From the NCBI RefSeq assembly GCF_016899725.1, contig NZ_JACLYU010000011.1, forward strand, positions 1 through 64,000: a stretch of DNA of 64,000 bases. The letters are read 5' to 3'. The DNA comes from Bifidobacterium pullorum subsp. saeculare. Lineage in GTDB: Bacteria > Actinomycetota > Actinomycetes > Actinomycetales > Bifidobacteriaceae. The notes under the pieces are model-generated. The model saw nothing but the letters and a program-made list of their open reading frames with translations. It did not search any database and was not told the DNA's origin. Of the stretch, positions 27,411 through 36,680 are shown piece by piece; the stretch's first letter is position 1, and every line of letters starts with the position of its first letter. The position numbers were made by a program, and so were the translations under genes.

Positions 27411-27480
27411 TCGATACGTATTTGCACAGCTGCGATCGGAGGCATATATTGTAAATACGTATCGAGTAAATACGTATCGA
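27411..27480 (+). promoter_or_regulatory. Promoter with three LacI-type operators for the GH115/GH28 locus
   Basis: -35 TTGCAC (27422-27427), a 17-bp spacer and -10 TATATT (27445-27450). TCGATACGTATTT (27411-27423) touches the -35, and its reverse form AAATACGTATCGA occurs twice just after the -10 (27453-27465 and 27468-27480). This is the layout of a repressed sugar promoter. The LacI-family regulator at 32045 in the same locus is the likely ligand-responsive repressor. Confidence 0.82.
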
Positions 27481-27575
27481 CTGGATGGACGGCAATGACC
27501 GCCGGACAACCGGTCCCTTGGACTACAGATGCTCACAGGGTTGCGTCGTTGCAACGGAAGGAAAGGGGATCGCAA

Positions 27576-27641
27576 GTGCTGGTCAATACATTCGAAGCGG
27601 AGTCCATCTCCGCCGTGGCCAGGGAGGGAGGTGCCGCATGA
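27576..27641 (+). CDS. 21-aa leader ORF coupled to the permease gene
   Basis: GTG start 4 bp after GGAAAGGGGATC; it reads MLVNTFEAESISAVAREGGAA and stops with ATGA overlapping the permease start at 27638. It is too short for a known function. It may be a leader peptide or the scar of a deleted upstream gene such as the missing binding protein. Confidence 0.45.
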   Translation: MLVNTFEAESISAVAREGGAA

Positions 27642-28567
27642 GTTACGCGGCTGAGTTCGCCACACTGGTGAAGAACCGTGGCAAGAAGGACCGTCCCACC
27701 GACACCAAGCCGGCGATAGGTTTCCTGGCCCCGTGGATAGTGGGCGCCGTGTGCCTGACGTTCATTCCGATGATCGTCTCCCTGTACCTGAGCCTGACGA
27801 AGTACAACATGCTCACGAGCCCGAAGTTCGTGGGGCTGCAGAACTACCAGACGCTGTTCCAGGATCCGCGGTACATCAAGTCGTTGGGCGTGACGTTCTC
27901 CTATGTGATCATCTCGGTGCCGCTGCAGCTGATCGCCGCCCTGGCGCTGGCGGTGGTGCTGGACCGGGGCATGAAGGGACTGACGTTCTACCGGTCGGCC
28001 TTCTACCTGCCTTCCATGCTCGGCGGATTGGTGGCCATCGCGGTGCTGTGGAAGATGGTGTTCGGCGCCGAGGGCCTGTTCAACAAGGCGCTTGGCTTCC
28101 TCGGACTGCATGTCACCCAGTCGTGGATCGCGAACCTGTCCACCGCGAACTTCACGCTCATGGCGTTGCATGTGTGGCAGTTCGGCTCGGCGATGGTGAT
28201 CTTCCTGGCGGGTCTGCGCCAGATTCCGCGCGAATTGTACGAGGCGGCCTCGGTGGACGGGGCGGGCAAGTGGCGTCAGTTCGTGTCGATCACGCTGCCG
28301 ATGCTCTCTCCGATCATCTTCTTCAACCTGGTGATGAGCATCATCAACAGCTTCCAGACCTTCACGCAGGCGTTCGTCGTCTCGGGCGGCACCGGCGGTC
28401 CGAACGACTCGACGCTGTTCTACACGCTCTACCTGTACATGCAGGGCTTCGGCTCGATGAAGATGGGCTACGCCGCCGCCATGGCGTGGATCCTCGTGGT
28501 CATCGTGGCCGTGCTGACCGTGATCAATTTCGTCCTTTCGAAGTATTGGGTGCATTACGATGACTGA
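27638..28567 (+). CDS. ABC sugar permease 1 (MalF/UgpA type)
   Basis: 309 aa, six membrane segments, with the ATPase-contact EAA loop ELYEAASVDGAGKWRQFVSITLPML near residues 198-222. Start ATG after AGGGAGGGAGG. It overlaps the second permease gene by 8 bp. No solute-binding protein or ATPase is encoded nearby, so this permease pair needs a binding protein from elsewhere or is crippled. The expected substrate is an oligosaccharide degraded by the downstream enzymes. Confidence 0.9.
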   Translation: MSYAAEFATLVKNRGKKDRPTDTKPAIGFLAPWIVGAVCLTFIPMIVSLYLSLTKYNMLTSPKFVGLQNYQTLFQDPRYIKSLGVTFSYVIISVPLQLIAALALAVVLDRGMKGLTFYRSAFYLPSMLGGLVAIAVLWKMVFGAEGLFNKALGFLGLHVTQSWIANLSTANFTLMALHVWQFGSAMVIFLAGLRQIPRELYEAASVDGAGKWRQFVSITLPMLSPIIFFNLVMSIINSFQTFTQAFVVSGGTGGPNDSTLFYTLYLYMQGFGSMKMGYAAAMAWILVVIVAVLTVINFVLSKYWVHYDD

Positions 28568-29576
28568 CGCAAACGCTATCAAGGCCGTGCCCGCCGCGCA
28601 GACGGAGCCGTACATCCCCGTGCACAAGGAGCACCACAAGGCGCGCCGCATCGTGCTGCAGGTGGTCAAGCAGCTGGTGGTGCTCGCCGTGGCGCTGCTC
28701 ATGCTCTACCCGATCCTGTGGATGATCGCCAGCTCGCTGCGCAAGCCCTCGGAGATCTTCACGAACATGGGCCTGTGGGTGTCGGACCCGCAGTGGCATA
28801 ACTACGCGGATGGCTGGAACGCGCTGAGCTACTCGTTCGGCAAGTACTTCCTCAACTCGCTGATCATCGTCGCGTTCGCGATCGTGGGCAACATCGTGAC
28901 CTGCTCGATGGCCACCTATGCCTTCGCCCGGCTGAACTTCCGCTTCCGCGGGCTCATGTTCGGGTTCATGCTGCTCATGCTTATGATCCCCGCCCAGGTG
29001 ACGATCATCCCGCAGTACATCATCTGGAACAACCTGTCGATGATCAACACGTACGTGCCGCTGATCGTGCCGAAGTTCCTGGCGATGGACGGGTTCTTCA
29101 CCTTCCTGTTCTACCAGTTCATCCGTGGCCTGCCGCGTGACCTGGACGAGGCGGCGAAGATCGACGGCGCCGGCCATGTCCGCATCTTCTTCCAGGTGCT
29201 GCTGCCCCTGATGAAGCCCGCCATCGGCACGACCGCGGTGTTCACGTTCATGTGGACGTGGAACGACTTCTTCAGCCAGCTCATCTACCTGACCGACCCG
29301 GCCAAGTACACCGTGCCGATCGCCCTGCGCACCTTCATCGACGCGACCAGCCAGTCCTCCTACGGACCGATGTTCGCGATGAGCGTGCTGTCGATGGTGC
29401 CGCTGCGCATCCTGCCCAACCTCGGGCTGCTCGCCTGCGACCTGGCCGTGCTGGCGGTCGGTGTGCTGCTGTTGCCCTACACCTTCTTCGTCCTGCCGGT
29501 GTTCGGCCTGTCCCTCATGGGCGTGGCCGGCGCGGTGGCCGCGCGCAGCGGATTGGCGGCCTACGTCATCCGCTGA
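28560..29576 (+). CDS. ABC sugar permease 2 (MalG/UgpE type) with a foreign C-terminus
   Basis: 338 aa. Residues 1-280 are a normal carbohydrate permease with EAA loop DLDEAAKIDGAGHVRIFF and end at FAMSVLSMVPL. The usual ending (about 20 residues finishing ...GLKG) is absent. Instead about 57 residues (from RILPNLGLLACDLAVLAVG, near 29403) carry two hydrophobic segments resembling the end of DUF624/YesL membrane proteins, which often accompany such transporters. The gene therefore looks like an in-frame fusion made by deletion. Transport activity is uncertain. Confidence 0.82.
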   Translation: MTDANAIKAVPAAQTEPYIPVHKEHHKARRIVLQVVKQLVVLAVALLMLYPILWMIASSLRKPSEIFTNMGLWVSDPQWHNYADGWNALSYSFGKYFLNSLIIVAFAIVGNIVTCSMATYAFARLNFRFRGLMFGFMLLMLMIPAQVTIIPQYIIWNNLSMINTYVPLIVPKFLAMDGFFTFLFYQFIRGLPRDLDEAAKIDGAGHVRIFFQVLLPLMKPAIGTTAVFTFMWTWNDFFSQLIYLTDPAKYTVPIALRTFIDATSQSSYGPMFAMSVLSMVPLRILPNLGLLACDLAVLAVGVLLLPYTFFVLPVFGLSLMGVAGAVAARSGLAAYVIR

Positions 29577-29755
29577 CAGGACGGGCCAGACGCCCGTGAA
29601 CGGCAGATCTCACGCCGGAGGGTGATATCCGGCCGGTCCGCGGCGGACCGCGGCGGTGACGCCGGAACCACCGCACCATGCACTTATCCGTCGCCATGCC
29701 GGGCGGAGCCTGGGCGCTCCGTCCCTCCCGCCCGGACACAGGAGGACTGATTCCG

Positions 29756-31987
29756 ATGCTTCTGGATGCATCCACCACCATCGACACCGTCGGTCGCGGC
29801 AGCGCCGTCGAGGCGGCCGCCGCCGACCTCGCCCGCGATCTCATGACCGTCTGCGCGGGCGTCGCGCCGGACACCGCCGCCGCGGCGCCGCTGCCGCGCC
29901 GGTCGGACGGGGCCATGGACGATGCCGTCGCGCCGGCCGGGGCCATCGGACGCATCGAGCTCAAGGACACCCCCGGCCTCGGGGCCGAGATGTTCCGCAT
30001 CACGGCCGACGCCCGATCCAGCACGCTCACCGTGGAGGCCGGCGACGAGCTCGGCTTCGTCCACGGCCTGTACCACATCAGCCGGGAGCTGCTCGGCGTG
30101 CCGGATTTCTGGTTCTGGATGGACTGGACGCCGGAACAGACCGGTCCCGTCGAGATTCCGGACGATTACCGCTACGAGTCCCGCCCCTACGCCGTGGCCG
30201 AGCGCGGCTGGTTCGTCAACGACGAGATCCTGCTCATGGACTGGCAGCTCGGCAACGACCCCGACCTGCCCTGGCAGATGGTGTTCGAGGCGTTGCTGCG
30301 CTGTGGCGGCAACATGGTCATCCCCGGCACCGGCAACAACGCCGCCCGCCACGCCCGCGCCGCCTCCGCCCGGGGCCTGGCCATCGCGCAGCACCACGCC
30401 GAGCCACTCGGCGCGCGCCCGTTCTCCTCCGCCTACCCGGACCTCGACCCCTCCTGGGACCGGCACCGCGACCTGTTCGAAGGCCTGTGGCGGGAATCCA
30501 TCGAGGCGCACCGCGGCCAGCACGTGATCTGGAACGTCGGCTTCCGCGGCCAGGGCGACGCCCCCTTCTGGAACAGCGACCCCAGCTACGACACCGACGC
30601 CAAGCGCGGCGCCCTCATCTCCGAGATCATCCGCATCCAACGGCGCATGGTCACCGACGCCGACCCCACGGCGCGCTGCTGCGCGTACCTGTACGGCGAA
30701 ACGCTGGAACTGTACCGCAAAGGCGTGCTCGACATCCCCGACGACGTGATCAAGGTCTGGTCCGACAACGGCTACGGCCGCATGGTCACCCGCCGCCAGG
30801 ACAACCACGACCCCCGCATCGACGCGATGCCCAACCCCGCCGACCACGGCGCCCAGGGCATCTACTACCACGCCTCCTTCTACGACCTGCAGGCCGCCAC
30901 GCATGTGACCACGCTGCCCAGCGACCCGGCGCATGTGACGGCCGAGCTGGGCCAGGTGCTGCGCCGAGGCGGCGACGCGTTCTGGGTCATCAACTCCTCG
31001 AACGTCAAACCACACGTCTACTACCTCGACCTCATCGCCCGCCTATGGCGCGAAGGCGAGACCGCCCCCGCCGGTGCGGACGGCGCCCCCGCCTCCGGCG
31101 TGACGGCCACGGCGGCATCCTCGCCCGCCGAGGCCCCCGGAGACGACCCCTATCTCAGCGCGGCCGGCCTCGCCGAGGCACAGACGGCCGTGGACCGCCA
31201 CCTGACCGACTACACCGCCGCGTACTACGGGCCGGAGAAGGCCGACGCCGCCGCGGCCGCCGAATCCCACCGCGCCTACTTCCACGCCGCCACGCACTAC
31301 GGCCGGCATTGGGACAACGCCGCCGGCGACCAATACTTCAACCACTGCCCGCGCATACTGGCCAACCAATTCATACGCGACCACACCGGCGCCACCCCCG
31401 CCGAAGGCCTGGCCTGGGCCGCGCCGACGGCACACGACCTGACCGGACAGATCGACGCGGTGGACCACGTGGCCGAAACGGCTGCCGAAGCCTACGGCAC
31501 GCTCGCCGACCGGAACACGGCCGCCGCCGTCGCCATGCGGCCGCATGCGCGCCGCCTGTTCGACGACTCCATCGCCATGCACGCCCAGGTCCTTGCGCGT
31601 TGCGCCCAAGGCACGCACCTGGCCTGCGTGGCCCTGCGCGACGGCCTGCGCGAGGACTGGCAGCACGCCTTCTGGCGCGCGGGCCTGGCCCGCCGCGAGT
31701 TCCGGCGCGCCCGCGCCGCGATGCTCGGACGCGGGCACGGCCGTTGGCACGGCTTCTACCACAACGAGGGATTCGCCGACATCGAGCAAAGCGCCTGGAC
31801 GATGAGCCAGCTCATGGGCTTCCTGCGCCAGATGGGCGACGGACCGGTCTGCTACCAATGGCAACGCGACTTCATCTACTCGAAGGAGGAACGCAAGGTG
31901 ACCACCCTGCTCACGCTCGAGAAACACCTGGACGACGACGAACTCTTCGAGGCGATGCTCGTCACATGGGAGGACACGGTGGCCTGA
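29756..31987 (+). CDS. GH115-family xylan alpha-glucuronidase-like enzyme
   Basis: 743 aa from ATG at 29756 after AGGAGGACTG; an in-frame ATG at 29678 lacks a good site. The family pattern is visible: GDELGFVHGLYHISRELLGV, then AERGWFVNDEILLMDWQLG, GGNMVIPGTGNN, VGFRGQGDAPFW and a long helical C-terminal half. GH115 enzymes remove (4-O-methyl-)glucuronic acid from xylan or its oligomers. There is no signal peptide, so it would act inside on imported aldouronic acids. Residues 460-490 form an Ala/Pro/Gly insert of low complexity. A LacI regulator follows. Confidence 0.8.
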   Translation: MLLDASTTIDTVGRGSAVEAAAADLARDLMTVCAGVAPDTAAAAPLPRRSDGAMDDAVAPAGAIGRIELKDTPGLGAEMFRITADARSSTLTVEAGDELGFVHGLYHISRELLGVPDFWFWMDWTPEQTGPVEIPDDYRYESRPYAVAERGWFVNDEILLMDWQLGNDPDLPWQMVFEALLRCGGNMVIPGTGNNAARHARAASARGLAIAQHHAEPLGARPFSSAYPDLDPSWDRHRDLFEGLWRESIEAHRGQHVIWNVGFRGQGDAPFWNSDPSYDTDAKRGALISEIIRIQRRMVTDADPTARCCAYLYGETLELYRKGVLDIPDDVIKVWSDNGYGRMVTRRQDNHDPRIDAMPNPADHGAQGIYYHASFYDLQAATHVTTLPSDPAHVTAELGQVLRRGGDAFWVINSSNVKPHVYYLDLIARLWREGETAPAGADGAPASGVTATAASSPAEAPGDDPYLSAAGLAEAQTAVDRHLTDYTAAYYGPEKADAAAAAESHRAYFHAATHYGRHWDNAAGDQYFNHCPRILANQFIRDHTGATPAEGLAWAAPTAHDLTGQIDAVDHVAETAAEAYGTLADRNTAAAVAMRPHARRLFDDSIAMHAQVLARCAQGTHLACVALRDGLREDWQHAFWRAGLARREFRRARAAMLGRGHGRWHGFYHNEGFADIEQSAWTMSQLMGFLRQMGDGPVCYQWQRDFIYSKEERKVTTLLTLEKHLDDDELFEAMLVTWEDTVA

Positions 31988-32044
31988 ACGGACATCCGCC
32001 GGGCCCCATACGATGAGATGATACGGTTCGACCAAGGAGCGCCA

Positions 32045-33088
32045 GTGAGAACCCCCATAGTGCCAGGAACGCGCGCCAAAGCCACCAGCAAGGACGTCGC
32101 GCGACTTGCCGGAGTGGCGCAGAGCACGGTCTCCTATTACATGAACGGCAGCCGGCCGGTGTCCAAGAATGCATCCGCGCGCATCGAGGCCGCGATGAAG
32201 GCGCTTGACTACCACCCGAACTCCAGCGCCCGCACGCTGCGCACCCAGCGCACCAACCTCATCACCCTCATCGAACGGCTGTCCTATGACTCCGTCGGTT
32301 CGGACGTCATTCCCTATATGACCACGATCATCGAGGAGGCGTACCGCCTGGGGTACGACGTCATCCTCAACACCACGAAGGCCGACCCGAACAGCCTCAC
32401 CCGTATGGAGGGGCGCAACATCTGCGACGGCTTCATCCTGATGGACATCGAGGCCGACGACAGCCGCATCCCTGTGGCCGCGGAGATCGGCTTGCCCACC
32501 GTCGTGTTCGGCCAGCCGCGCGACAGCCATGGCCTCGATTGCGTGTACTTCGACTATGCGCATGCCGGCGGGCTTATCGTCGACTATCTGGCGGCGCATG
32601 GCACCCACCAGGTGCTGTTCCTCGACGAGCTAGCCGATGGTTCCGGCCGCTTCCTCTACATACGGCGGCTCTACGACGCGATGCGGGAGCGTTGCGCCGC
32701 GCACGGCATGGATTTCGCCGTGGTGCCCTTCGACGAGCGGGACATTCCCGCCGTGTTGGAGGCGATCTCCGAGCGCATCGGCGACCGTCTCGCCATCGTC
32801 ACCCGCCAGCCGCAGCCGACGAAAACCATCATGTTCGCATTGGAACGCCTCGGCGTCGTGCCCGGCCAGGACCTGACGCTGCTGAGCATCTGCCCCGACT
32901 CGAGGCTGGAGGGCTTCGAGACGAAGCCGACGAATATCTCGCAGATGCCGCGCGAGGTCTCGGTTACCGCGCTGCACACGCTCATCGACCGCATCAACGA
33001 CCCCGGCCGGCCGCAGGTCATCCGCCCGGTCCGCGCCGACCACGTCACCACCAGGGAGACGACGGTCGACTTCCGCAGACGGACGTGA
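32045..33088 (+). CDS. LacI-family transcriptional regulator
   Basis: 347 aa from GTG at 32045 after AAGGAGC. The N-terminal HTH is TSKDVARLAGVAQSTVSYYMNGSRPVSKNASARIEAAM, with the hinge ALDYHPNSSARTLRT. A periplasmic-binding-protein-like ligand domain follows (about 65-335), with LICD-like sugar-binding segments such as GFILMDIEADDSR. It is placed between the GH115 and CE6-like genes and probably binds the CGATACGTATCG-type sites at 27309-27480 and is released by an oligosaccharide derived from the substrate. Confidence 0.92.
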   Translation: MRTPIVPGTRAKATSKDVARLAGVAQSTVSYYMNGSRPVSKNASARIEAAMKALDYHPNSSARTLRTQRTNLITLIERLSYDSVGSDVIPYMTTIIEEAYRLGYDVILNTTKADPNSLTRMEGRNICDGFILMDIEADDSRIPVAAEIGLPTVVFGQPRDSHGLDCVYFDYAHAGGLIVDYLAAHGTHQVLFLDELADGSGRFLYIRRLYDAMRERCAAHGMDFAVVPFDERDIPAVLEAISERIGDRLAIVTRQPQPTKTIMFALERLGVVPGQDLTLLSICPDSRLEGFETKPTNISQMPREVSVTALHTLIDRINDPGRPQVIRPVRADHVTTRETTVDFRRRT

Positions 33089-33164
33089 TCGTCAGGGCGG
33101 CACACCCCGTGCCGCCATCGTCGGATATCGATGCGCAACGGCATCGGAAAGGGAAGGGATCCGG

Positions 33165-33977
33165 ATGGCAACGCATCCATCGGAACCGACGGCGCAGGCG
33201 TCGCCCCGCGCCGTCGACCTCATCATGTTCATGGGCCAGTCCAACATGGCCGGCCGCGGCATCACGACGCCCGAGCATCCCGAGGGCGCCCCGGCCGCGC
33301 TGCCGGGCGTCGGCTGGGAATACCGCGCCGTCACCGCGCCGGACCGGCTCAGCCCGCTGGCCGAGCCTTTCGGCGTCAAGGAGAACCGAGCCAGCGGCAT
33401 CGACGACGGCACGATGAAAACCGGATCGATGGCCACGGCCTTCGTCAACGCGCTCGCGCCGCTGACCGGGACGCCGGTGGTCGGCGTCTCCGCCTCCAAA
33501 GGCGGCAGCCGCATCGACGAGTGGCAGCCCGGCGGCCGGTTCCTGACGGACGCCATCAGACGGCTGCACGCCGCCGACGCCTTCCTCGCCGGCCAGGGCA
33601 TCGCCGTGCGCCACCGCCTCATGCTGTGGTGCCAGGGCGAATCCGACGGTGACGTGGCCACGCCGCCCGCCGTCTACCGCGAACGTTTTGACCGGATGCT
33701 CGGCGCGATGCGCACGGCGGGCATCGAACACTGCCTGCTCGTGCTCATCGGCCGGTACAACGGCGCCAACCCCACCGTCGACTACGCGCCGATCCGCGCC
33801 GAGCAGCGCGCGATCGCCGCGGACGACCCGCGCGTCACCCTTGTGGCCACCGGTTTCGAGGGAATGAAGGCGCGCGGACTCATGAAGGACGACTTCCACT
33901 ACGTCCAGCAGGCCTACGATGAGGTGGGCGCCGAGGCCGCCCGCAACACGGCCGCCTGGCTTGATTCCGGGCGCTGA
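33165..33977 (+). CDS. CE6-like carbohydrate acetylesterase (SASA domain)
   Basis: 270 aa. The SGNH-type nucleophile block MFMGQSNMAGRG has Ser26; VSASKGGSRIDEW is the second block, LMLWCQGESDGD the third, and DDFHYVQQAYDEVG carries the Asp-x-x-His pair. This is the sialic-acid O-acetylesterase/acetylxylan esterase (CE6) pattern. It would remove acetyl groups from imported xylan or pectin oligomers in the cytoplasm, as there is no signal peptide. It is followed 42 bp later by the GH28-like gene. Confidence 0.85.
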   Translation: MATHPSEPTAQASPRAVDLIMFMGQSNMAGRGITTPEHPEGAPAALPGVGWEYRAVTAPDRLSPLAEPFGVKENRASGIDDGTMKTGSMATAFVNALAPLTGTPVVGVSASKGGSRIDEWQPGGRFLTDAIRRLHAADAFLAGQGIAVRHRLMLWCQGESDGDVATPPAVYRERFDRMLGAMRTAGIEHCLLVLIGRYNGANPTVDYAPIRAEQRAIAADDPRVTLVATGFEGMKARGLMKDDFHYVQQAYDEVGAEAARNTAAWLDSGR

Positions 33978-34019
33978 CCGCGGCGCCGGGGCAACGGAAC
34001 GACTCGAAACGGAGGAACG

Positions 34020-35561
34020 ATGGTCGCCGGATTCGACCTGTTCGACGCCTGCGTGGACGCCGACGCGGCCACGTTGTACTGGGACAAGCCCGACGCCGCC
34101 GCCCCCGGCACCTGTTACGCCATCGAGGTGGACGGCGCTCCGGCCGGAACTACCACGCGCACGCATCTGACGCTGGAGGGGCTGGCCGAAGGGCCGCACC
34201 GTGCTACGGTGACGATGCTGCCGGCCGGCACTGACCGGCCTGTCCGGCTCGGGGAGCTGACGGTGCGCGTGCCGCCCGCCAAACGCGACATCGTCGTCAC
34301 CGCCGCGCCGTACCACGCGGCCGGCGACGGCGTCACGCTGAATACGGCCGCCATCCAACAGGCGCTCGACGACTGCGACGCGGCGAGCCGCGTGGTCATC
34401 CCCGCCGGCACCTTCCTCACCGGCGCGCTGCGGATGCATTCCGGCAGCGAGCTGCACGTCGCCGCCGGAGCCACGCTCCAAGGCAGCGCTGACCCCGCCG
34501 ATTACGAGCCGCGCGTCTGGAGCCGGTTTGAGGGCGTGGAGCGCTTGTGCTACGCCAGCCTCATCACCATCGGCACGCTCGACCATGCCGCCGGCTTCAC
34601 CACGCGCGATGTGCGAATCAGCGGCCCGGGCACCATCCGCGGCGGCGGGGCGGCGCTCGCCCGGGCCGAAACCGAGGCCGAGCGGGCGCGCATTGCCGAC
34701 CAGCTTGCGGCGATGGCCGACTACATCGCCACCTGCGAGAACGAGGACACGGTGCCGGCGCGCGCCCGCGGCCGCCTCGTCACCATCGCCAACGCCGAGC
34801 ATGTGCGCCTGTGCGGTCCCAGCCTCGCCGACGGTCCCAGCTGGAACCTGCACCTCATCTACTCGCGCGACGTGGTCACCCACGGCTGCGCCATCGCCTC
34901 CCGCGGCGTGTGGAACGGCGACGGCTGGGACCCGGACTCCAGCGAGAATTGCGTGCTCTTCGACACGCGGTTCGACACCGGCGACGACATAGTCGCCATC
35001 AAATCCGGCAAGAACCCCGAGGGCAACACGATCGGCCGGCCCACCCGGCATGTGAGGATCTTCGACTGCTCCTCCACCGGCGGCCACGGCATCGCCATCG
35101 GTTCGGAGATGAGCGGCGGCGTCGAGGACGTGCGCATCTGGGACTGCGACCTGTCCCGCTCGCTGTACGGCGTGCACATCAAGGGCACCCCCAAGCGCGG
35201 CGGCTATGTGCGGGAGGTGGATGTGCGCGACTGCACCGTCGCCGCCATCACCGTGCACGCGGTCACCTACAACGACGACGGCGAGGCCGGCCCAGGCCAG
35301 CCCGTGTTCGAGCGGTTCCGCTTCGAACGGGTGCATGCGCTCGGCCGGCAGTGGCGCGGGGATGACGCCGGCCGAGCGGTGCCGGCCGTCCTCCTTGTCG
35401 GCTTTGACGAGCCCGGCCACGAGGTGCGTGACGTGACCCTGAGGGACGTCACGCTCGGCGGCGTCGACGGCGGCAGCGGCACCATGGAGCTCAGCCATGT
35501 GGCCGGGCTGACGATGGAGCGCGTCGCCGCCAGCGCCAATCCGACCACCAAGGTCGACTGA
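34020..35561 (+). CDS. GH28-like polygalacturonase/glycosidase
   Basis: 513 aa. A small N-terminal beta domain (1-85) precedes a right-handed beta-helix. GH28 catalytic blocks are in order: WNGDGWDPDSSENC, FDTGDDIVAIKSG (Asp pair), STGGHGIAIGSEMSGG (GHG) and VHIKGTPKRGG (RIK-like). GH28 enzymes hydrolyse galacturonan or rhamnogalacturonan and some act as exo-enzymes on xylogalacturonan. With no signal peptide it is probably an intracellular exo-acting enzyme. Together with the GH115 and CE6 genes it points to acidic, acetylated plant oligosaccharides. Confidence 0.88.
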   Translation: MVAGFDLFDACVDADAATLYWDKPDAAAPGTCYAIEVDGAPAGTTTRTHLTLEGLAEGPHRATVTMLPAGTDRPVRLGELTVRVPPAKRDIVVTAAPYHAAGDGVTLNTAAIQQALDDCDAASRVVIPAGTFLTGALRMHSGSELHVAAGATLQGSADPADYEPRVWSRFEGVERLCYASLITIGTLDHAAGFTTRDVRISGPGTIRGGGAALARAETEAERARIADQLAAMADYIATCENEDTVPARARGRLVTIANAEHVRLCGPSLADGPSWNLHLIYSRDVVTHGCAIASRGVWNGDGWDPDSSENCVLFDTRFDTGDDIVAIKSGKNPEGNTIGRPTRHVRIFDCSSTGGHGIAIGSEMSGGVEDVRIWDCDLSRSLYGVHIKGTPKRGGYVREVDVRDCTVAAITVHAVTYNDDGEAGPGQPVFERFRFERVHALGRQWRGDDAGRAVPAVLLVGFDEPGHEVRDVTLRDVTLGGVDGGSGTMELSHVAGLTMERVAASANPTTKVD

Positions 35562-35571
35562 GCGCGGCGGC

Positions 35572-36579
35572 TCAGGCCTGAGTGGCGGCTCCGCGCGCGG
35601 GCGCCGCCGTGCCCGCCGTCTTGTCCGTGGGCTTGGCGGCCTTGGACTTGTCCGTCTTGGACTTGGAAGCCATGGTGGGGTCAGGCACGCGGATCATCGC
35701 CTCCTGGGCCATCACCGCCACCAGTTCGCCCGAACGCGAATACACCTTCGCGGTGCCCAGGCCGCGGCCGTGCGCGGCGGTCGGCGTGTCCTGCACGTAC
35801 AGGTGCCAGTCGTTGATGTCCACGTCGCGGTACCACCACATCGAATGGTCGATCGAGGCGTAGGAGATGCCCGGCGTCGCGATCGACAGGCCGGCGCGGC
35901 GCAGCACCGGCTCCATCATCACCTGGTCGCAGCCCAGCGCCAGCATCGCGCGGTGCATCTCCTGGGGCACGTCGGCGTGGCCGTCGGCCTTCATCCACAC
36001 CATCTGGCGGCCGGAGTCCGCGTCGGCGGACTCGCGGTCCGGCCGCAGCATCACCGTCGGGGTGATGTGGCGGATGTCGAAGGGGGAGCGCTGCGCATAG
36101 TAGTCGGCGAACGGCGACTTGCCCGCGAACGGGGCCATCAGCTCCTTCGCGGAGGTCAGCGACTCCGGATCGGGCAGGTCGGCGGGCATCGGGTCGGAGA
36201 ACTCGACGCCCGCCTGGCCGGCCTCCTGGAACGAGGCGATCGCGGTCAGGATCGCGCCCTCGGCCTGCGTCACGTTCACCCGGCGCGCGGAGAAGGAGCG
36301 GCCGTCGCGCAGCGACTCCACGTCGAAGAGCAGGTCCTGGTGGATGTCGCCCGCGGCGATGAAGTAGCCGTGGATCGAATGGGGCAGACGGCCCTCGGGC
36401 ACCGTGCGCGCCGCGGCTATGAGCGACTGGGCGATCACCTGGCCGCCGTAGACGCGGCCGGTGGGGAAGTACAGGCTCTCTCCGTTGAGATACGTGTGGT
36501 TGCGGTAATCGGAGGGAGTGCCCAGACGCAGCACCTCGATCAGGTGCTGCAGCGGGCTGACGTTCTCGTCGCTCATCAT
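35572..36579 (-). CDS. tesB: Acyl-CoA thioesterase II
   Basis: 335 aa. Double hot-dog fold: the N-terminal half has YGGQVIAQSLIAAARTVPEGRLPHSIHGYF, and the C-terminal half has SIDHSMWWYRD and YSRSGELVAVMAQEAMIRVP, both TesB hallmarks. The last 35 residues are a Lys/Ala/Thr/Pro-rich tail not usual in TesB. It hydrolyses acyl-CoA to free acid in the cytoplasm. The long frame upstream of 36579 is a shadow of ettA; ATGATG is preceded by GAGG. Confidence 0.9.
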   Translation of the reverse strand: MMSDENVSPLQHLIEVLRLGTPSDYRNHTYLNGESLYFPTGRVYGGQVIAQSLIAAARTVPEGRLPHSIHGYFIAAGDIHQDLLFDVESLRDGRSFSARRVNVTQAEGAILTAIASFQEAGQAGVEFSDPMPADLPDPESLTSAKELMAPFAGKSPFADYYAQRSPFDIRHITPTVMLRPDRESADADSGRQMVWMKADGHADVPQEMHRAMLALGCDQVMMEPVLRRAGLSIATPGISYASIDHSMWWYRDVDINDWHLYVQDTPTAAHGRGLGTAKVYSRSGELVAVMAQEAMIRVPDPTMASKSKTDKSKAAKPTDKTAGTAAPARGAATQA

Positions 36580-36680
36580 GCCTCGATTCTGTTCGTCTGT
36601 TGCTGTATGCAGTCTAATGGGTGGAGGTGTCCGTCCGATGCGCGGCATGTAACGGGACGCTGGGAACGACCTATGCGGCG

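Noticed and set aside
26706..27665. 319-codon minus-strand frame across the repeat region
   Set aside because: It is open only because the 33-bp and 62-bp repeats and composition lack stops; there is no ribosome site or family, and it runs into the promoter and start of the permease gene.
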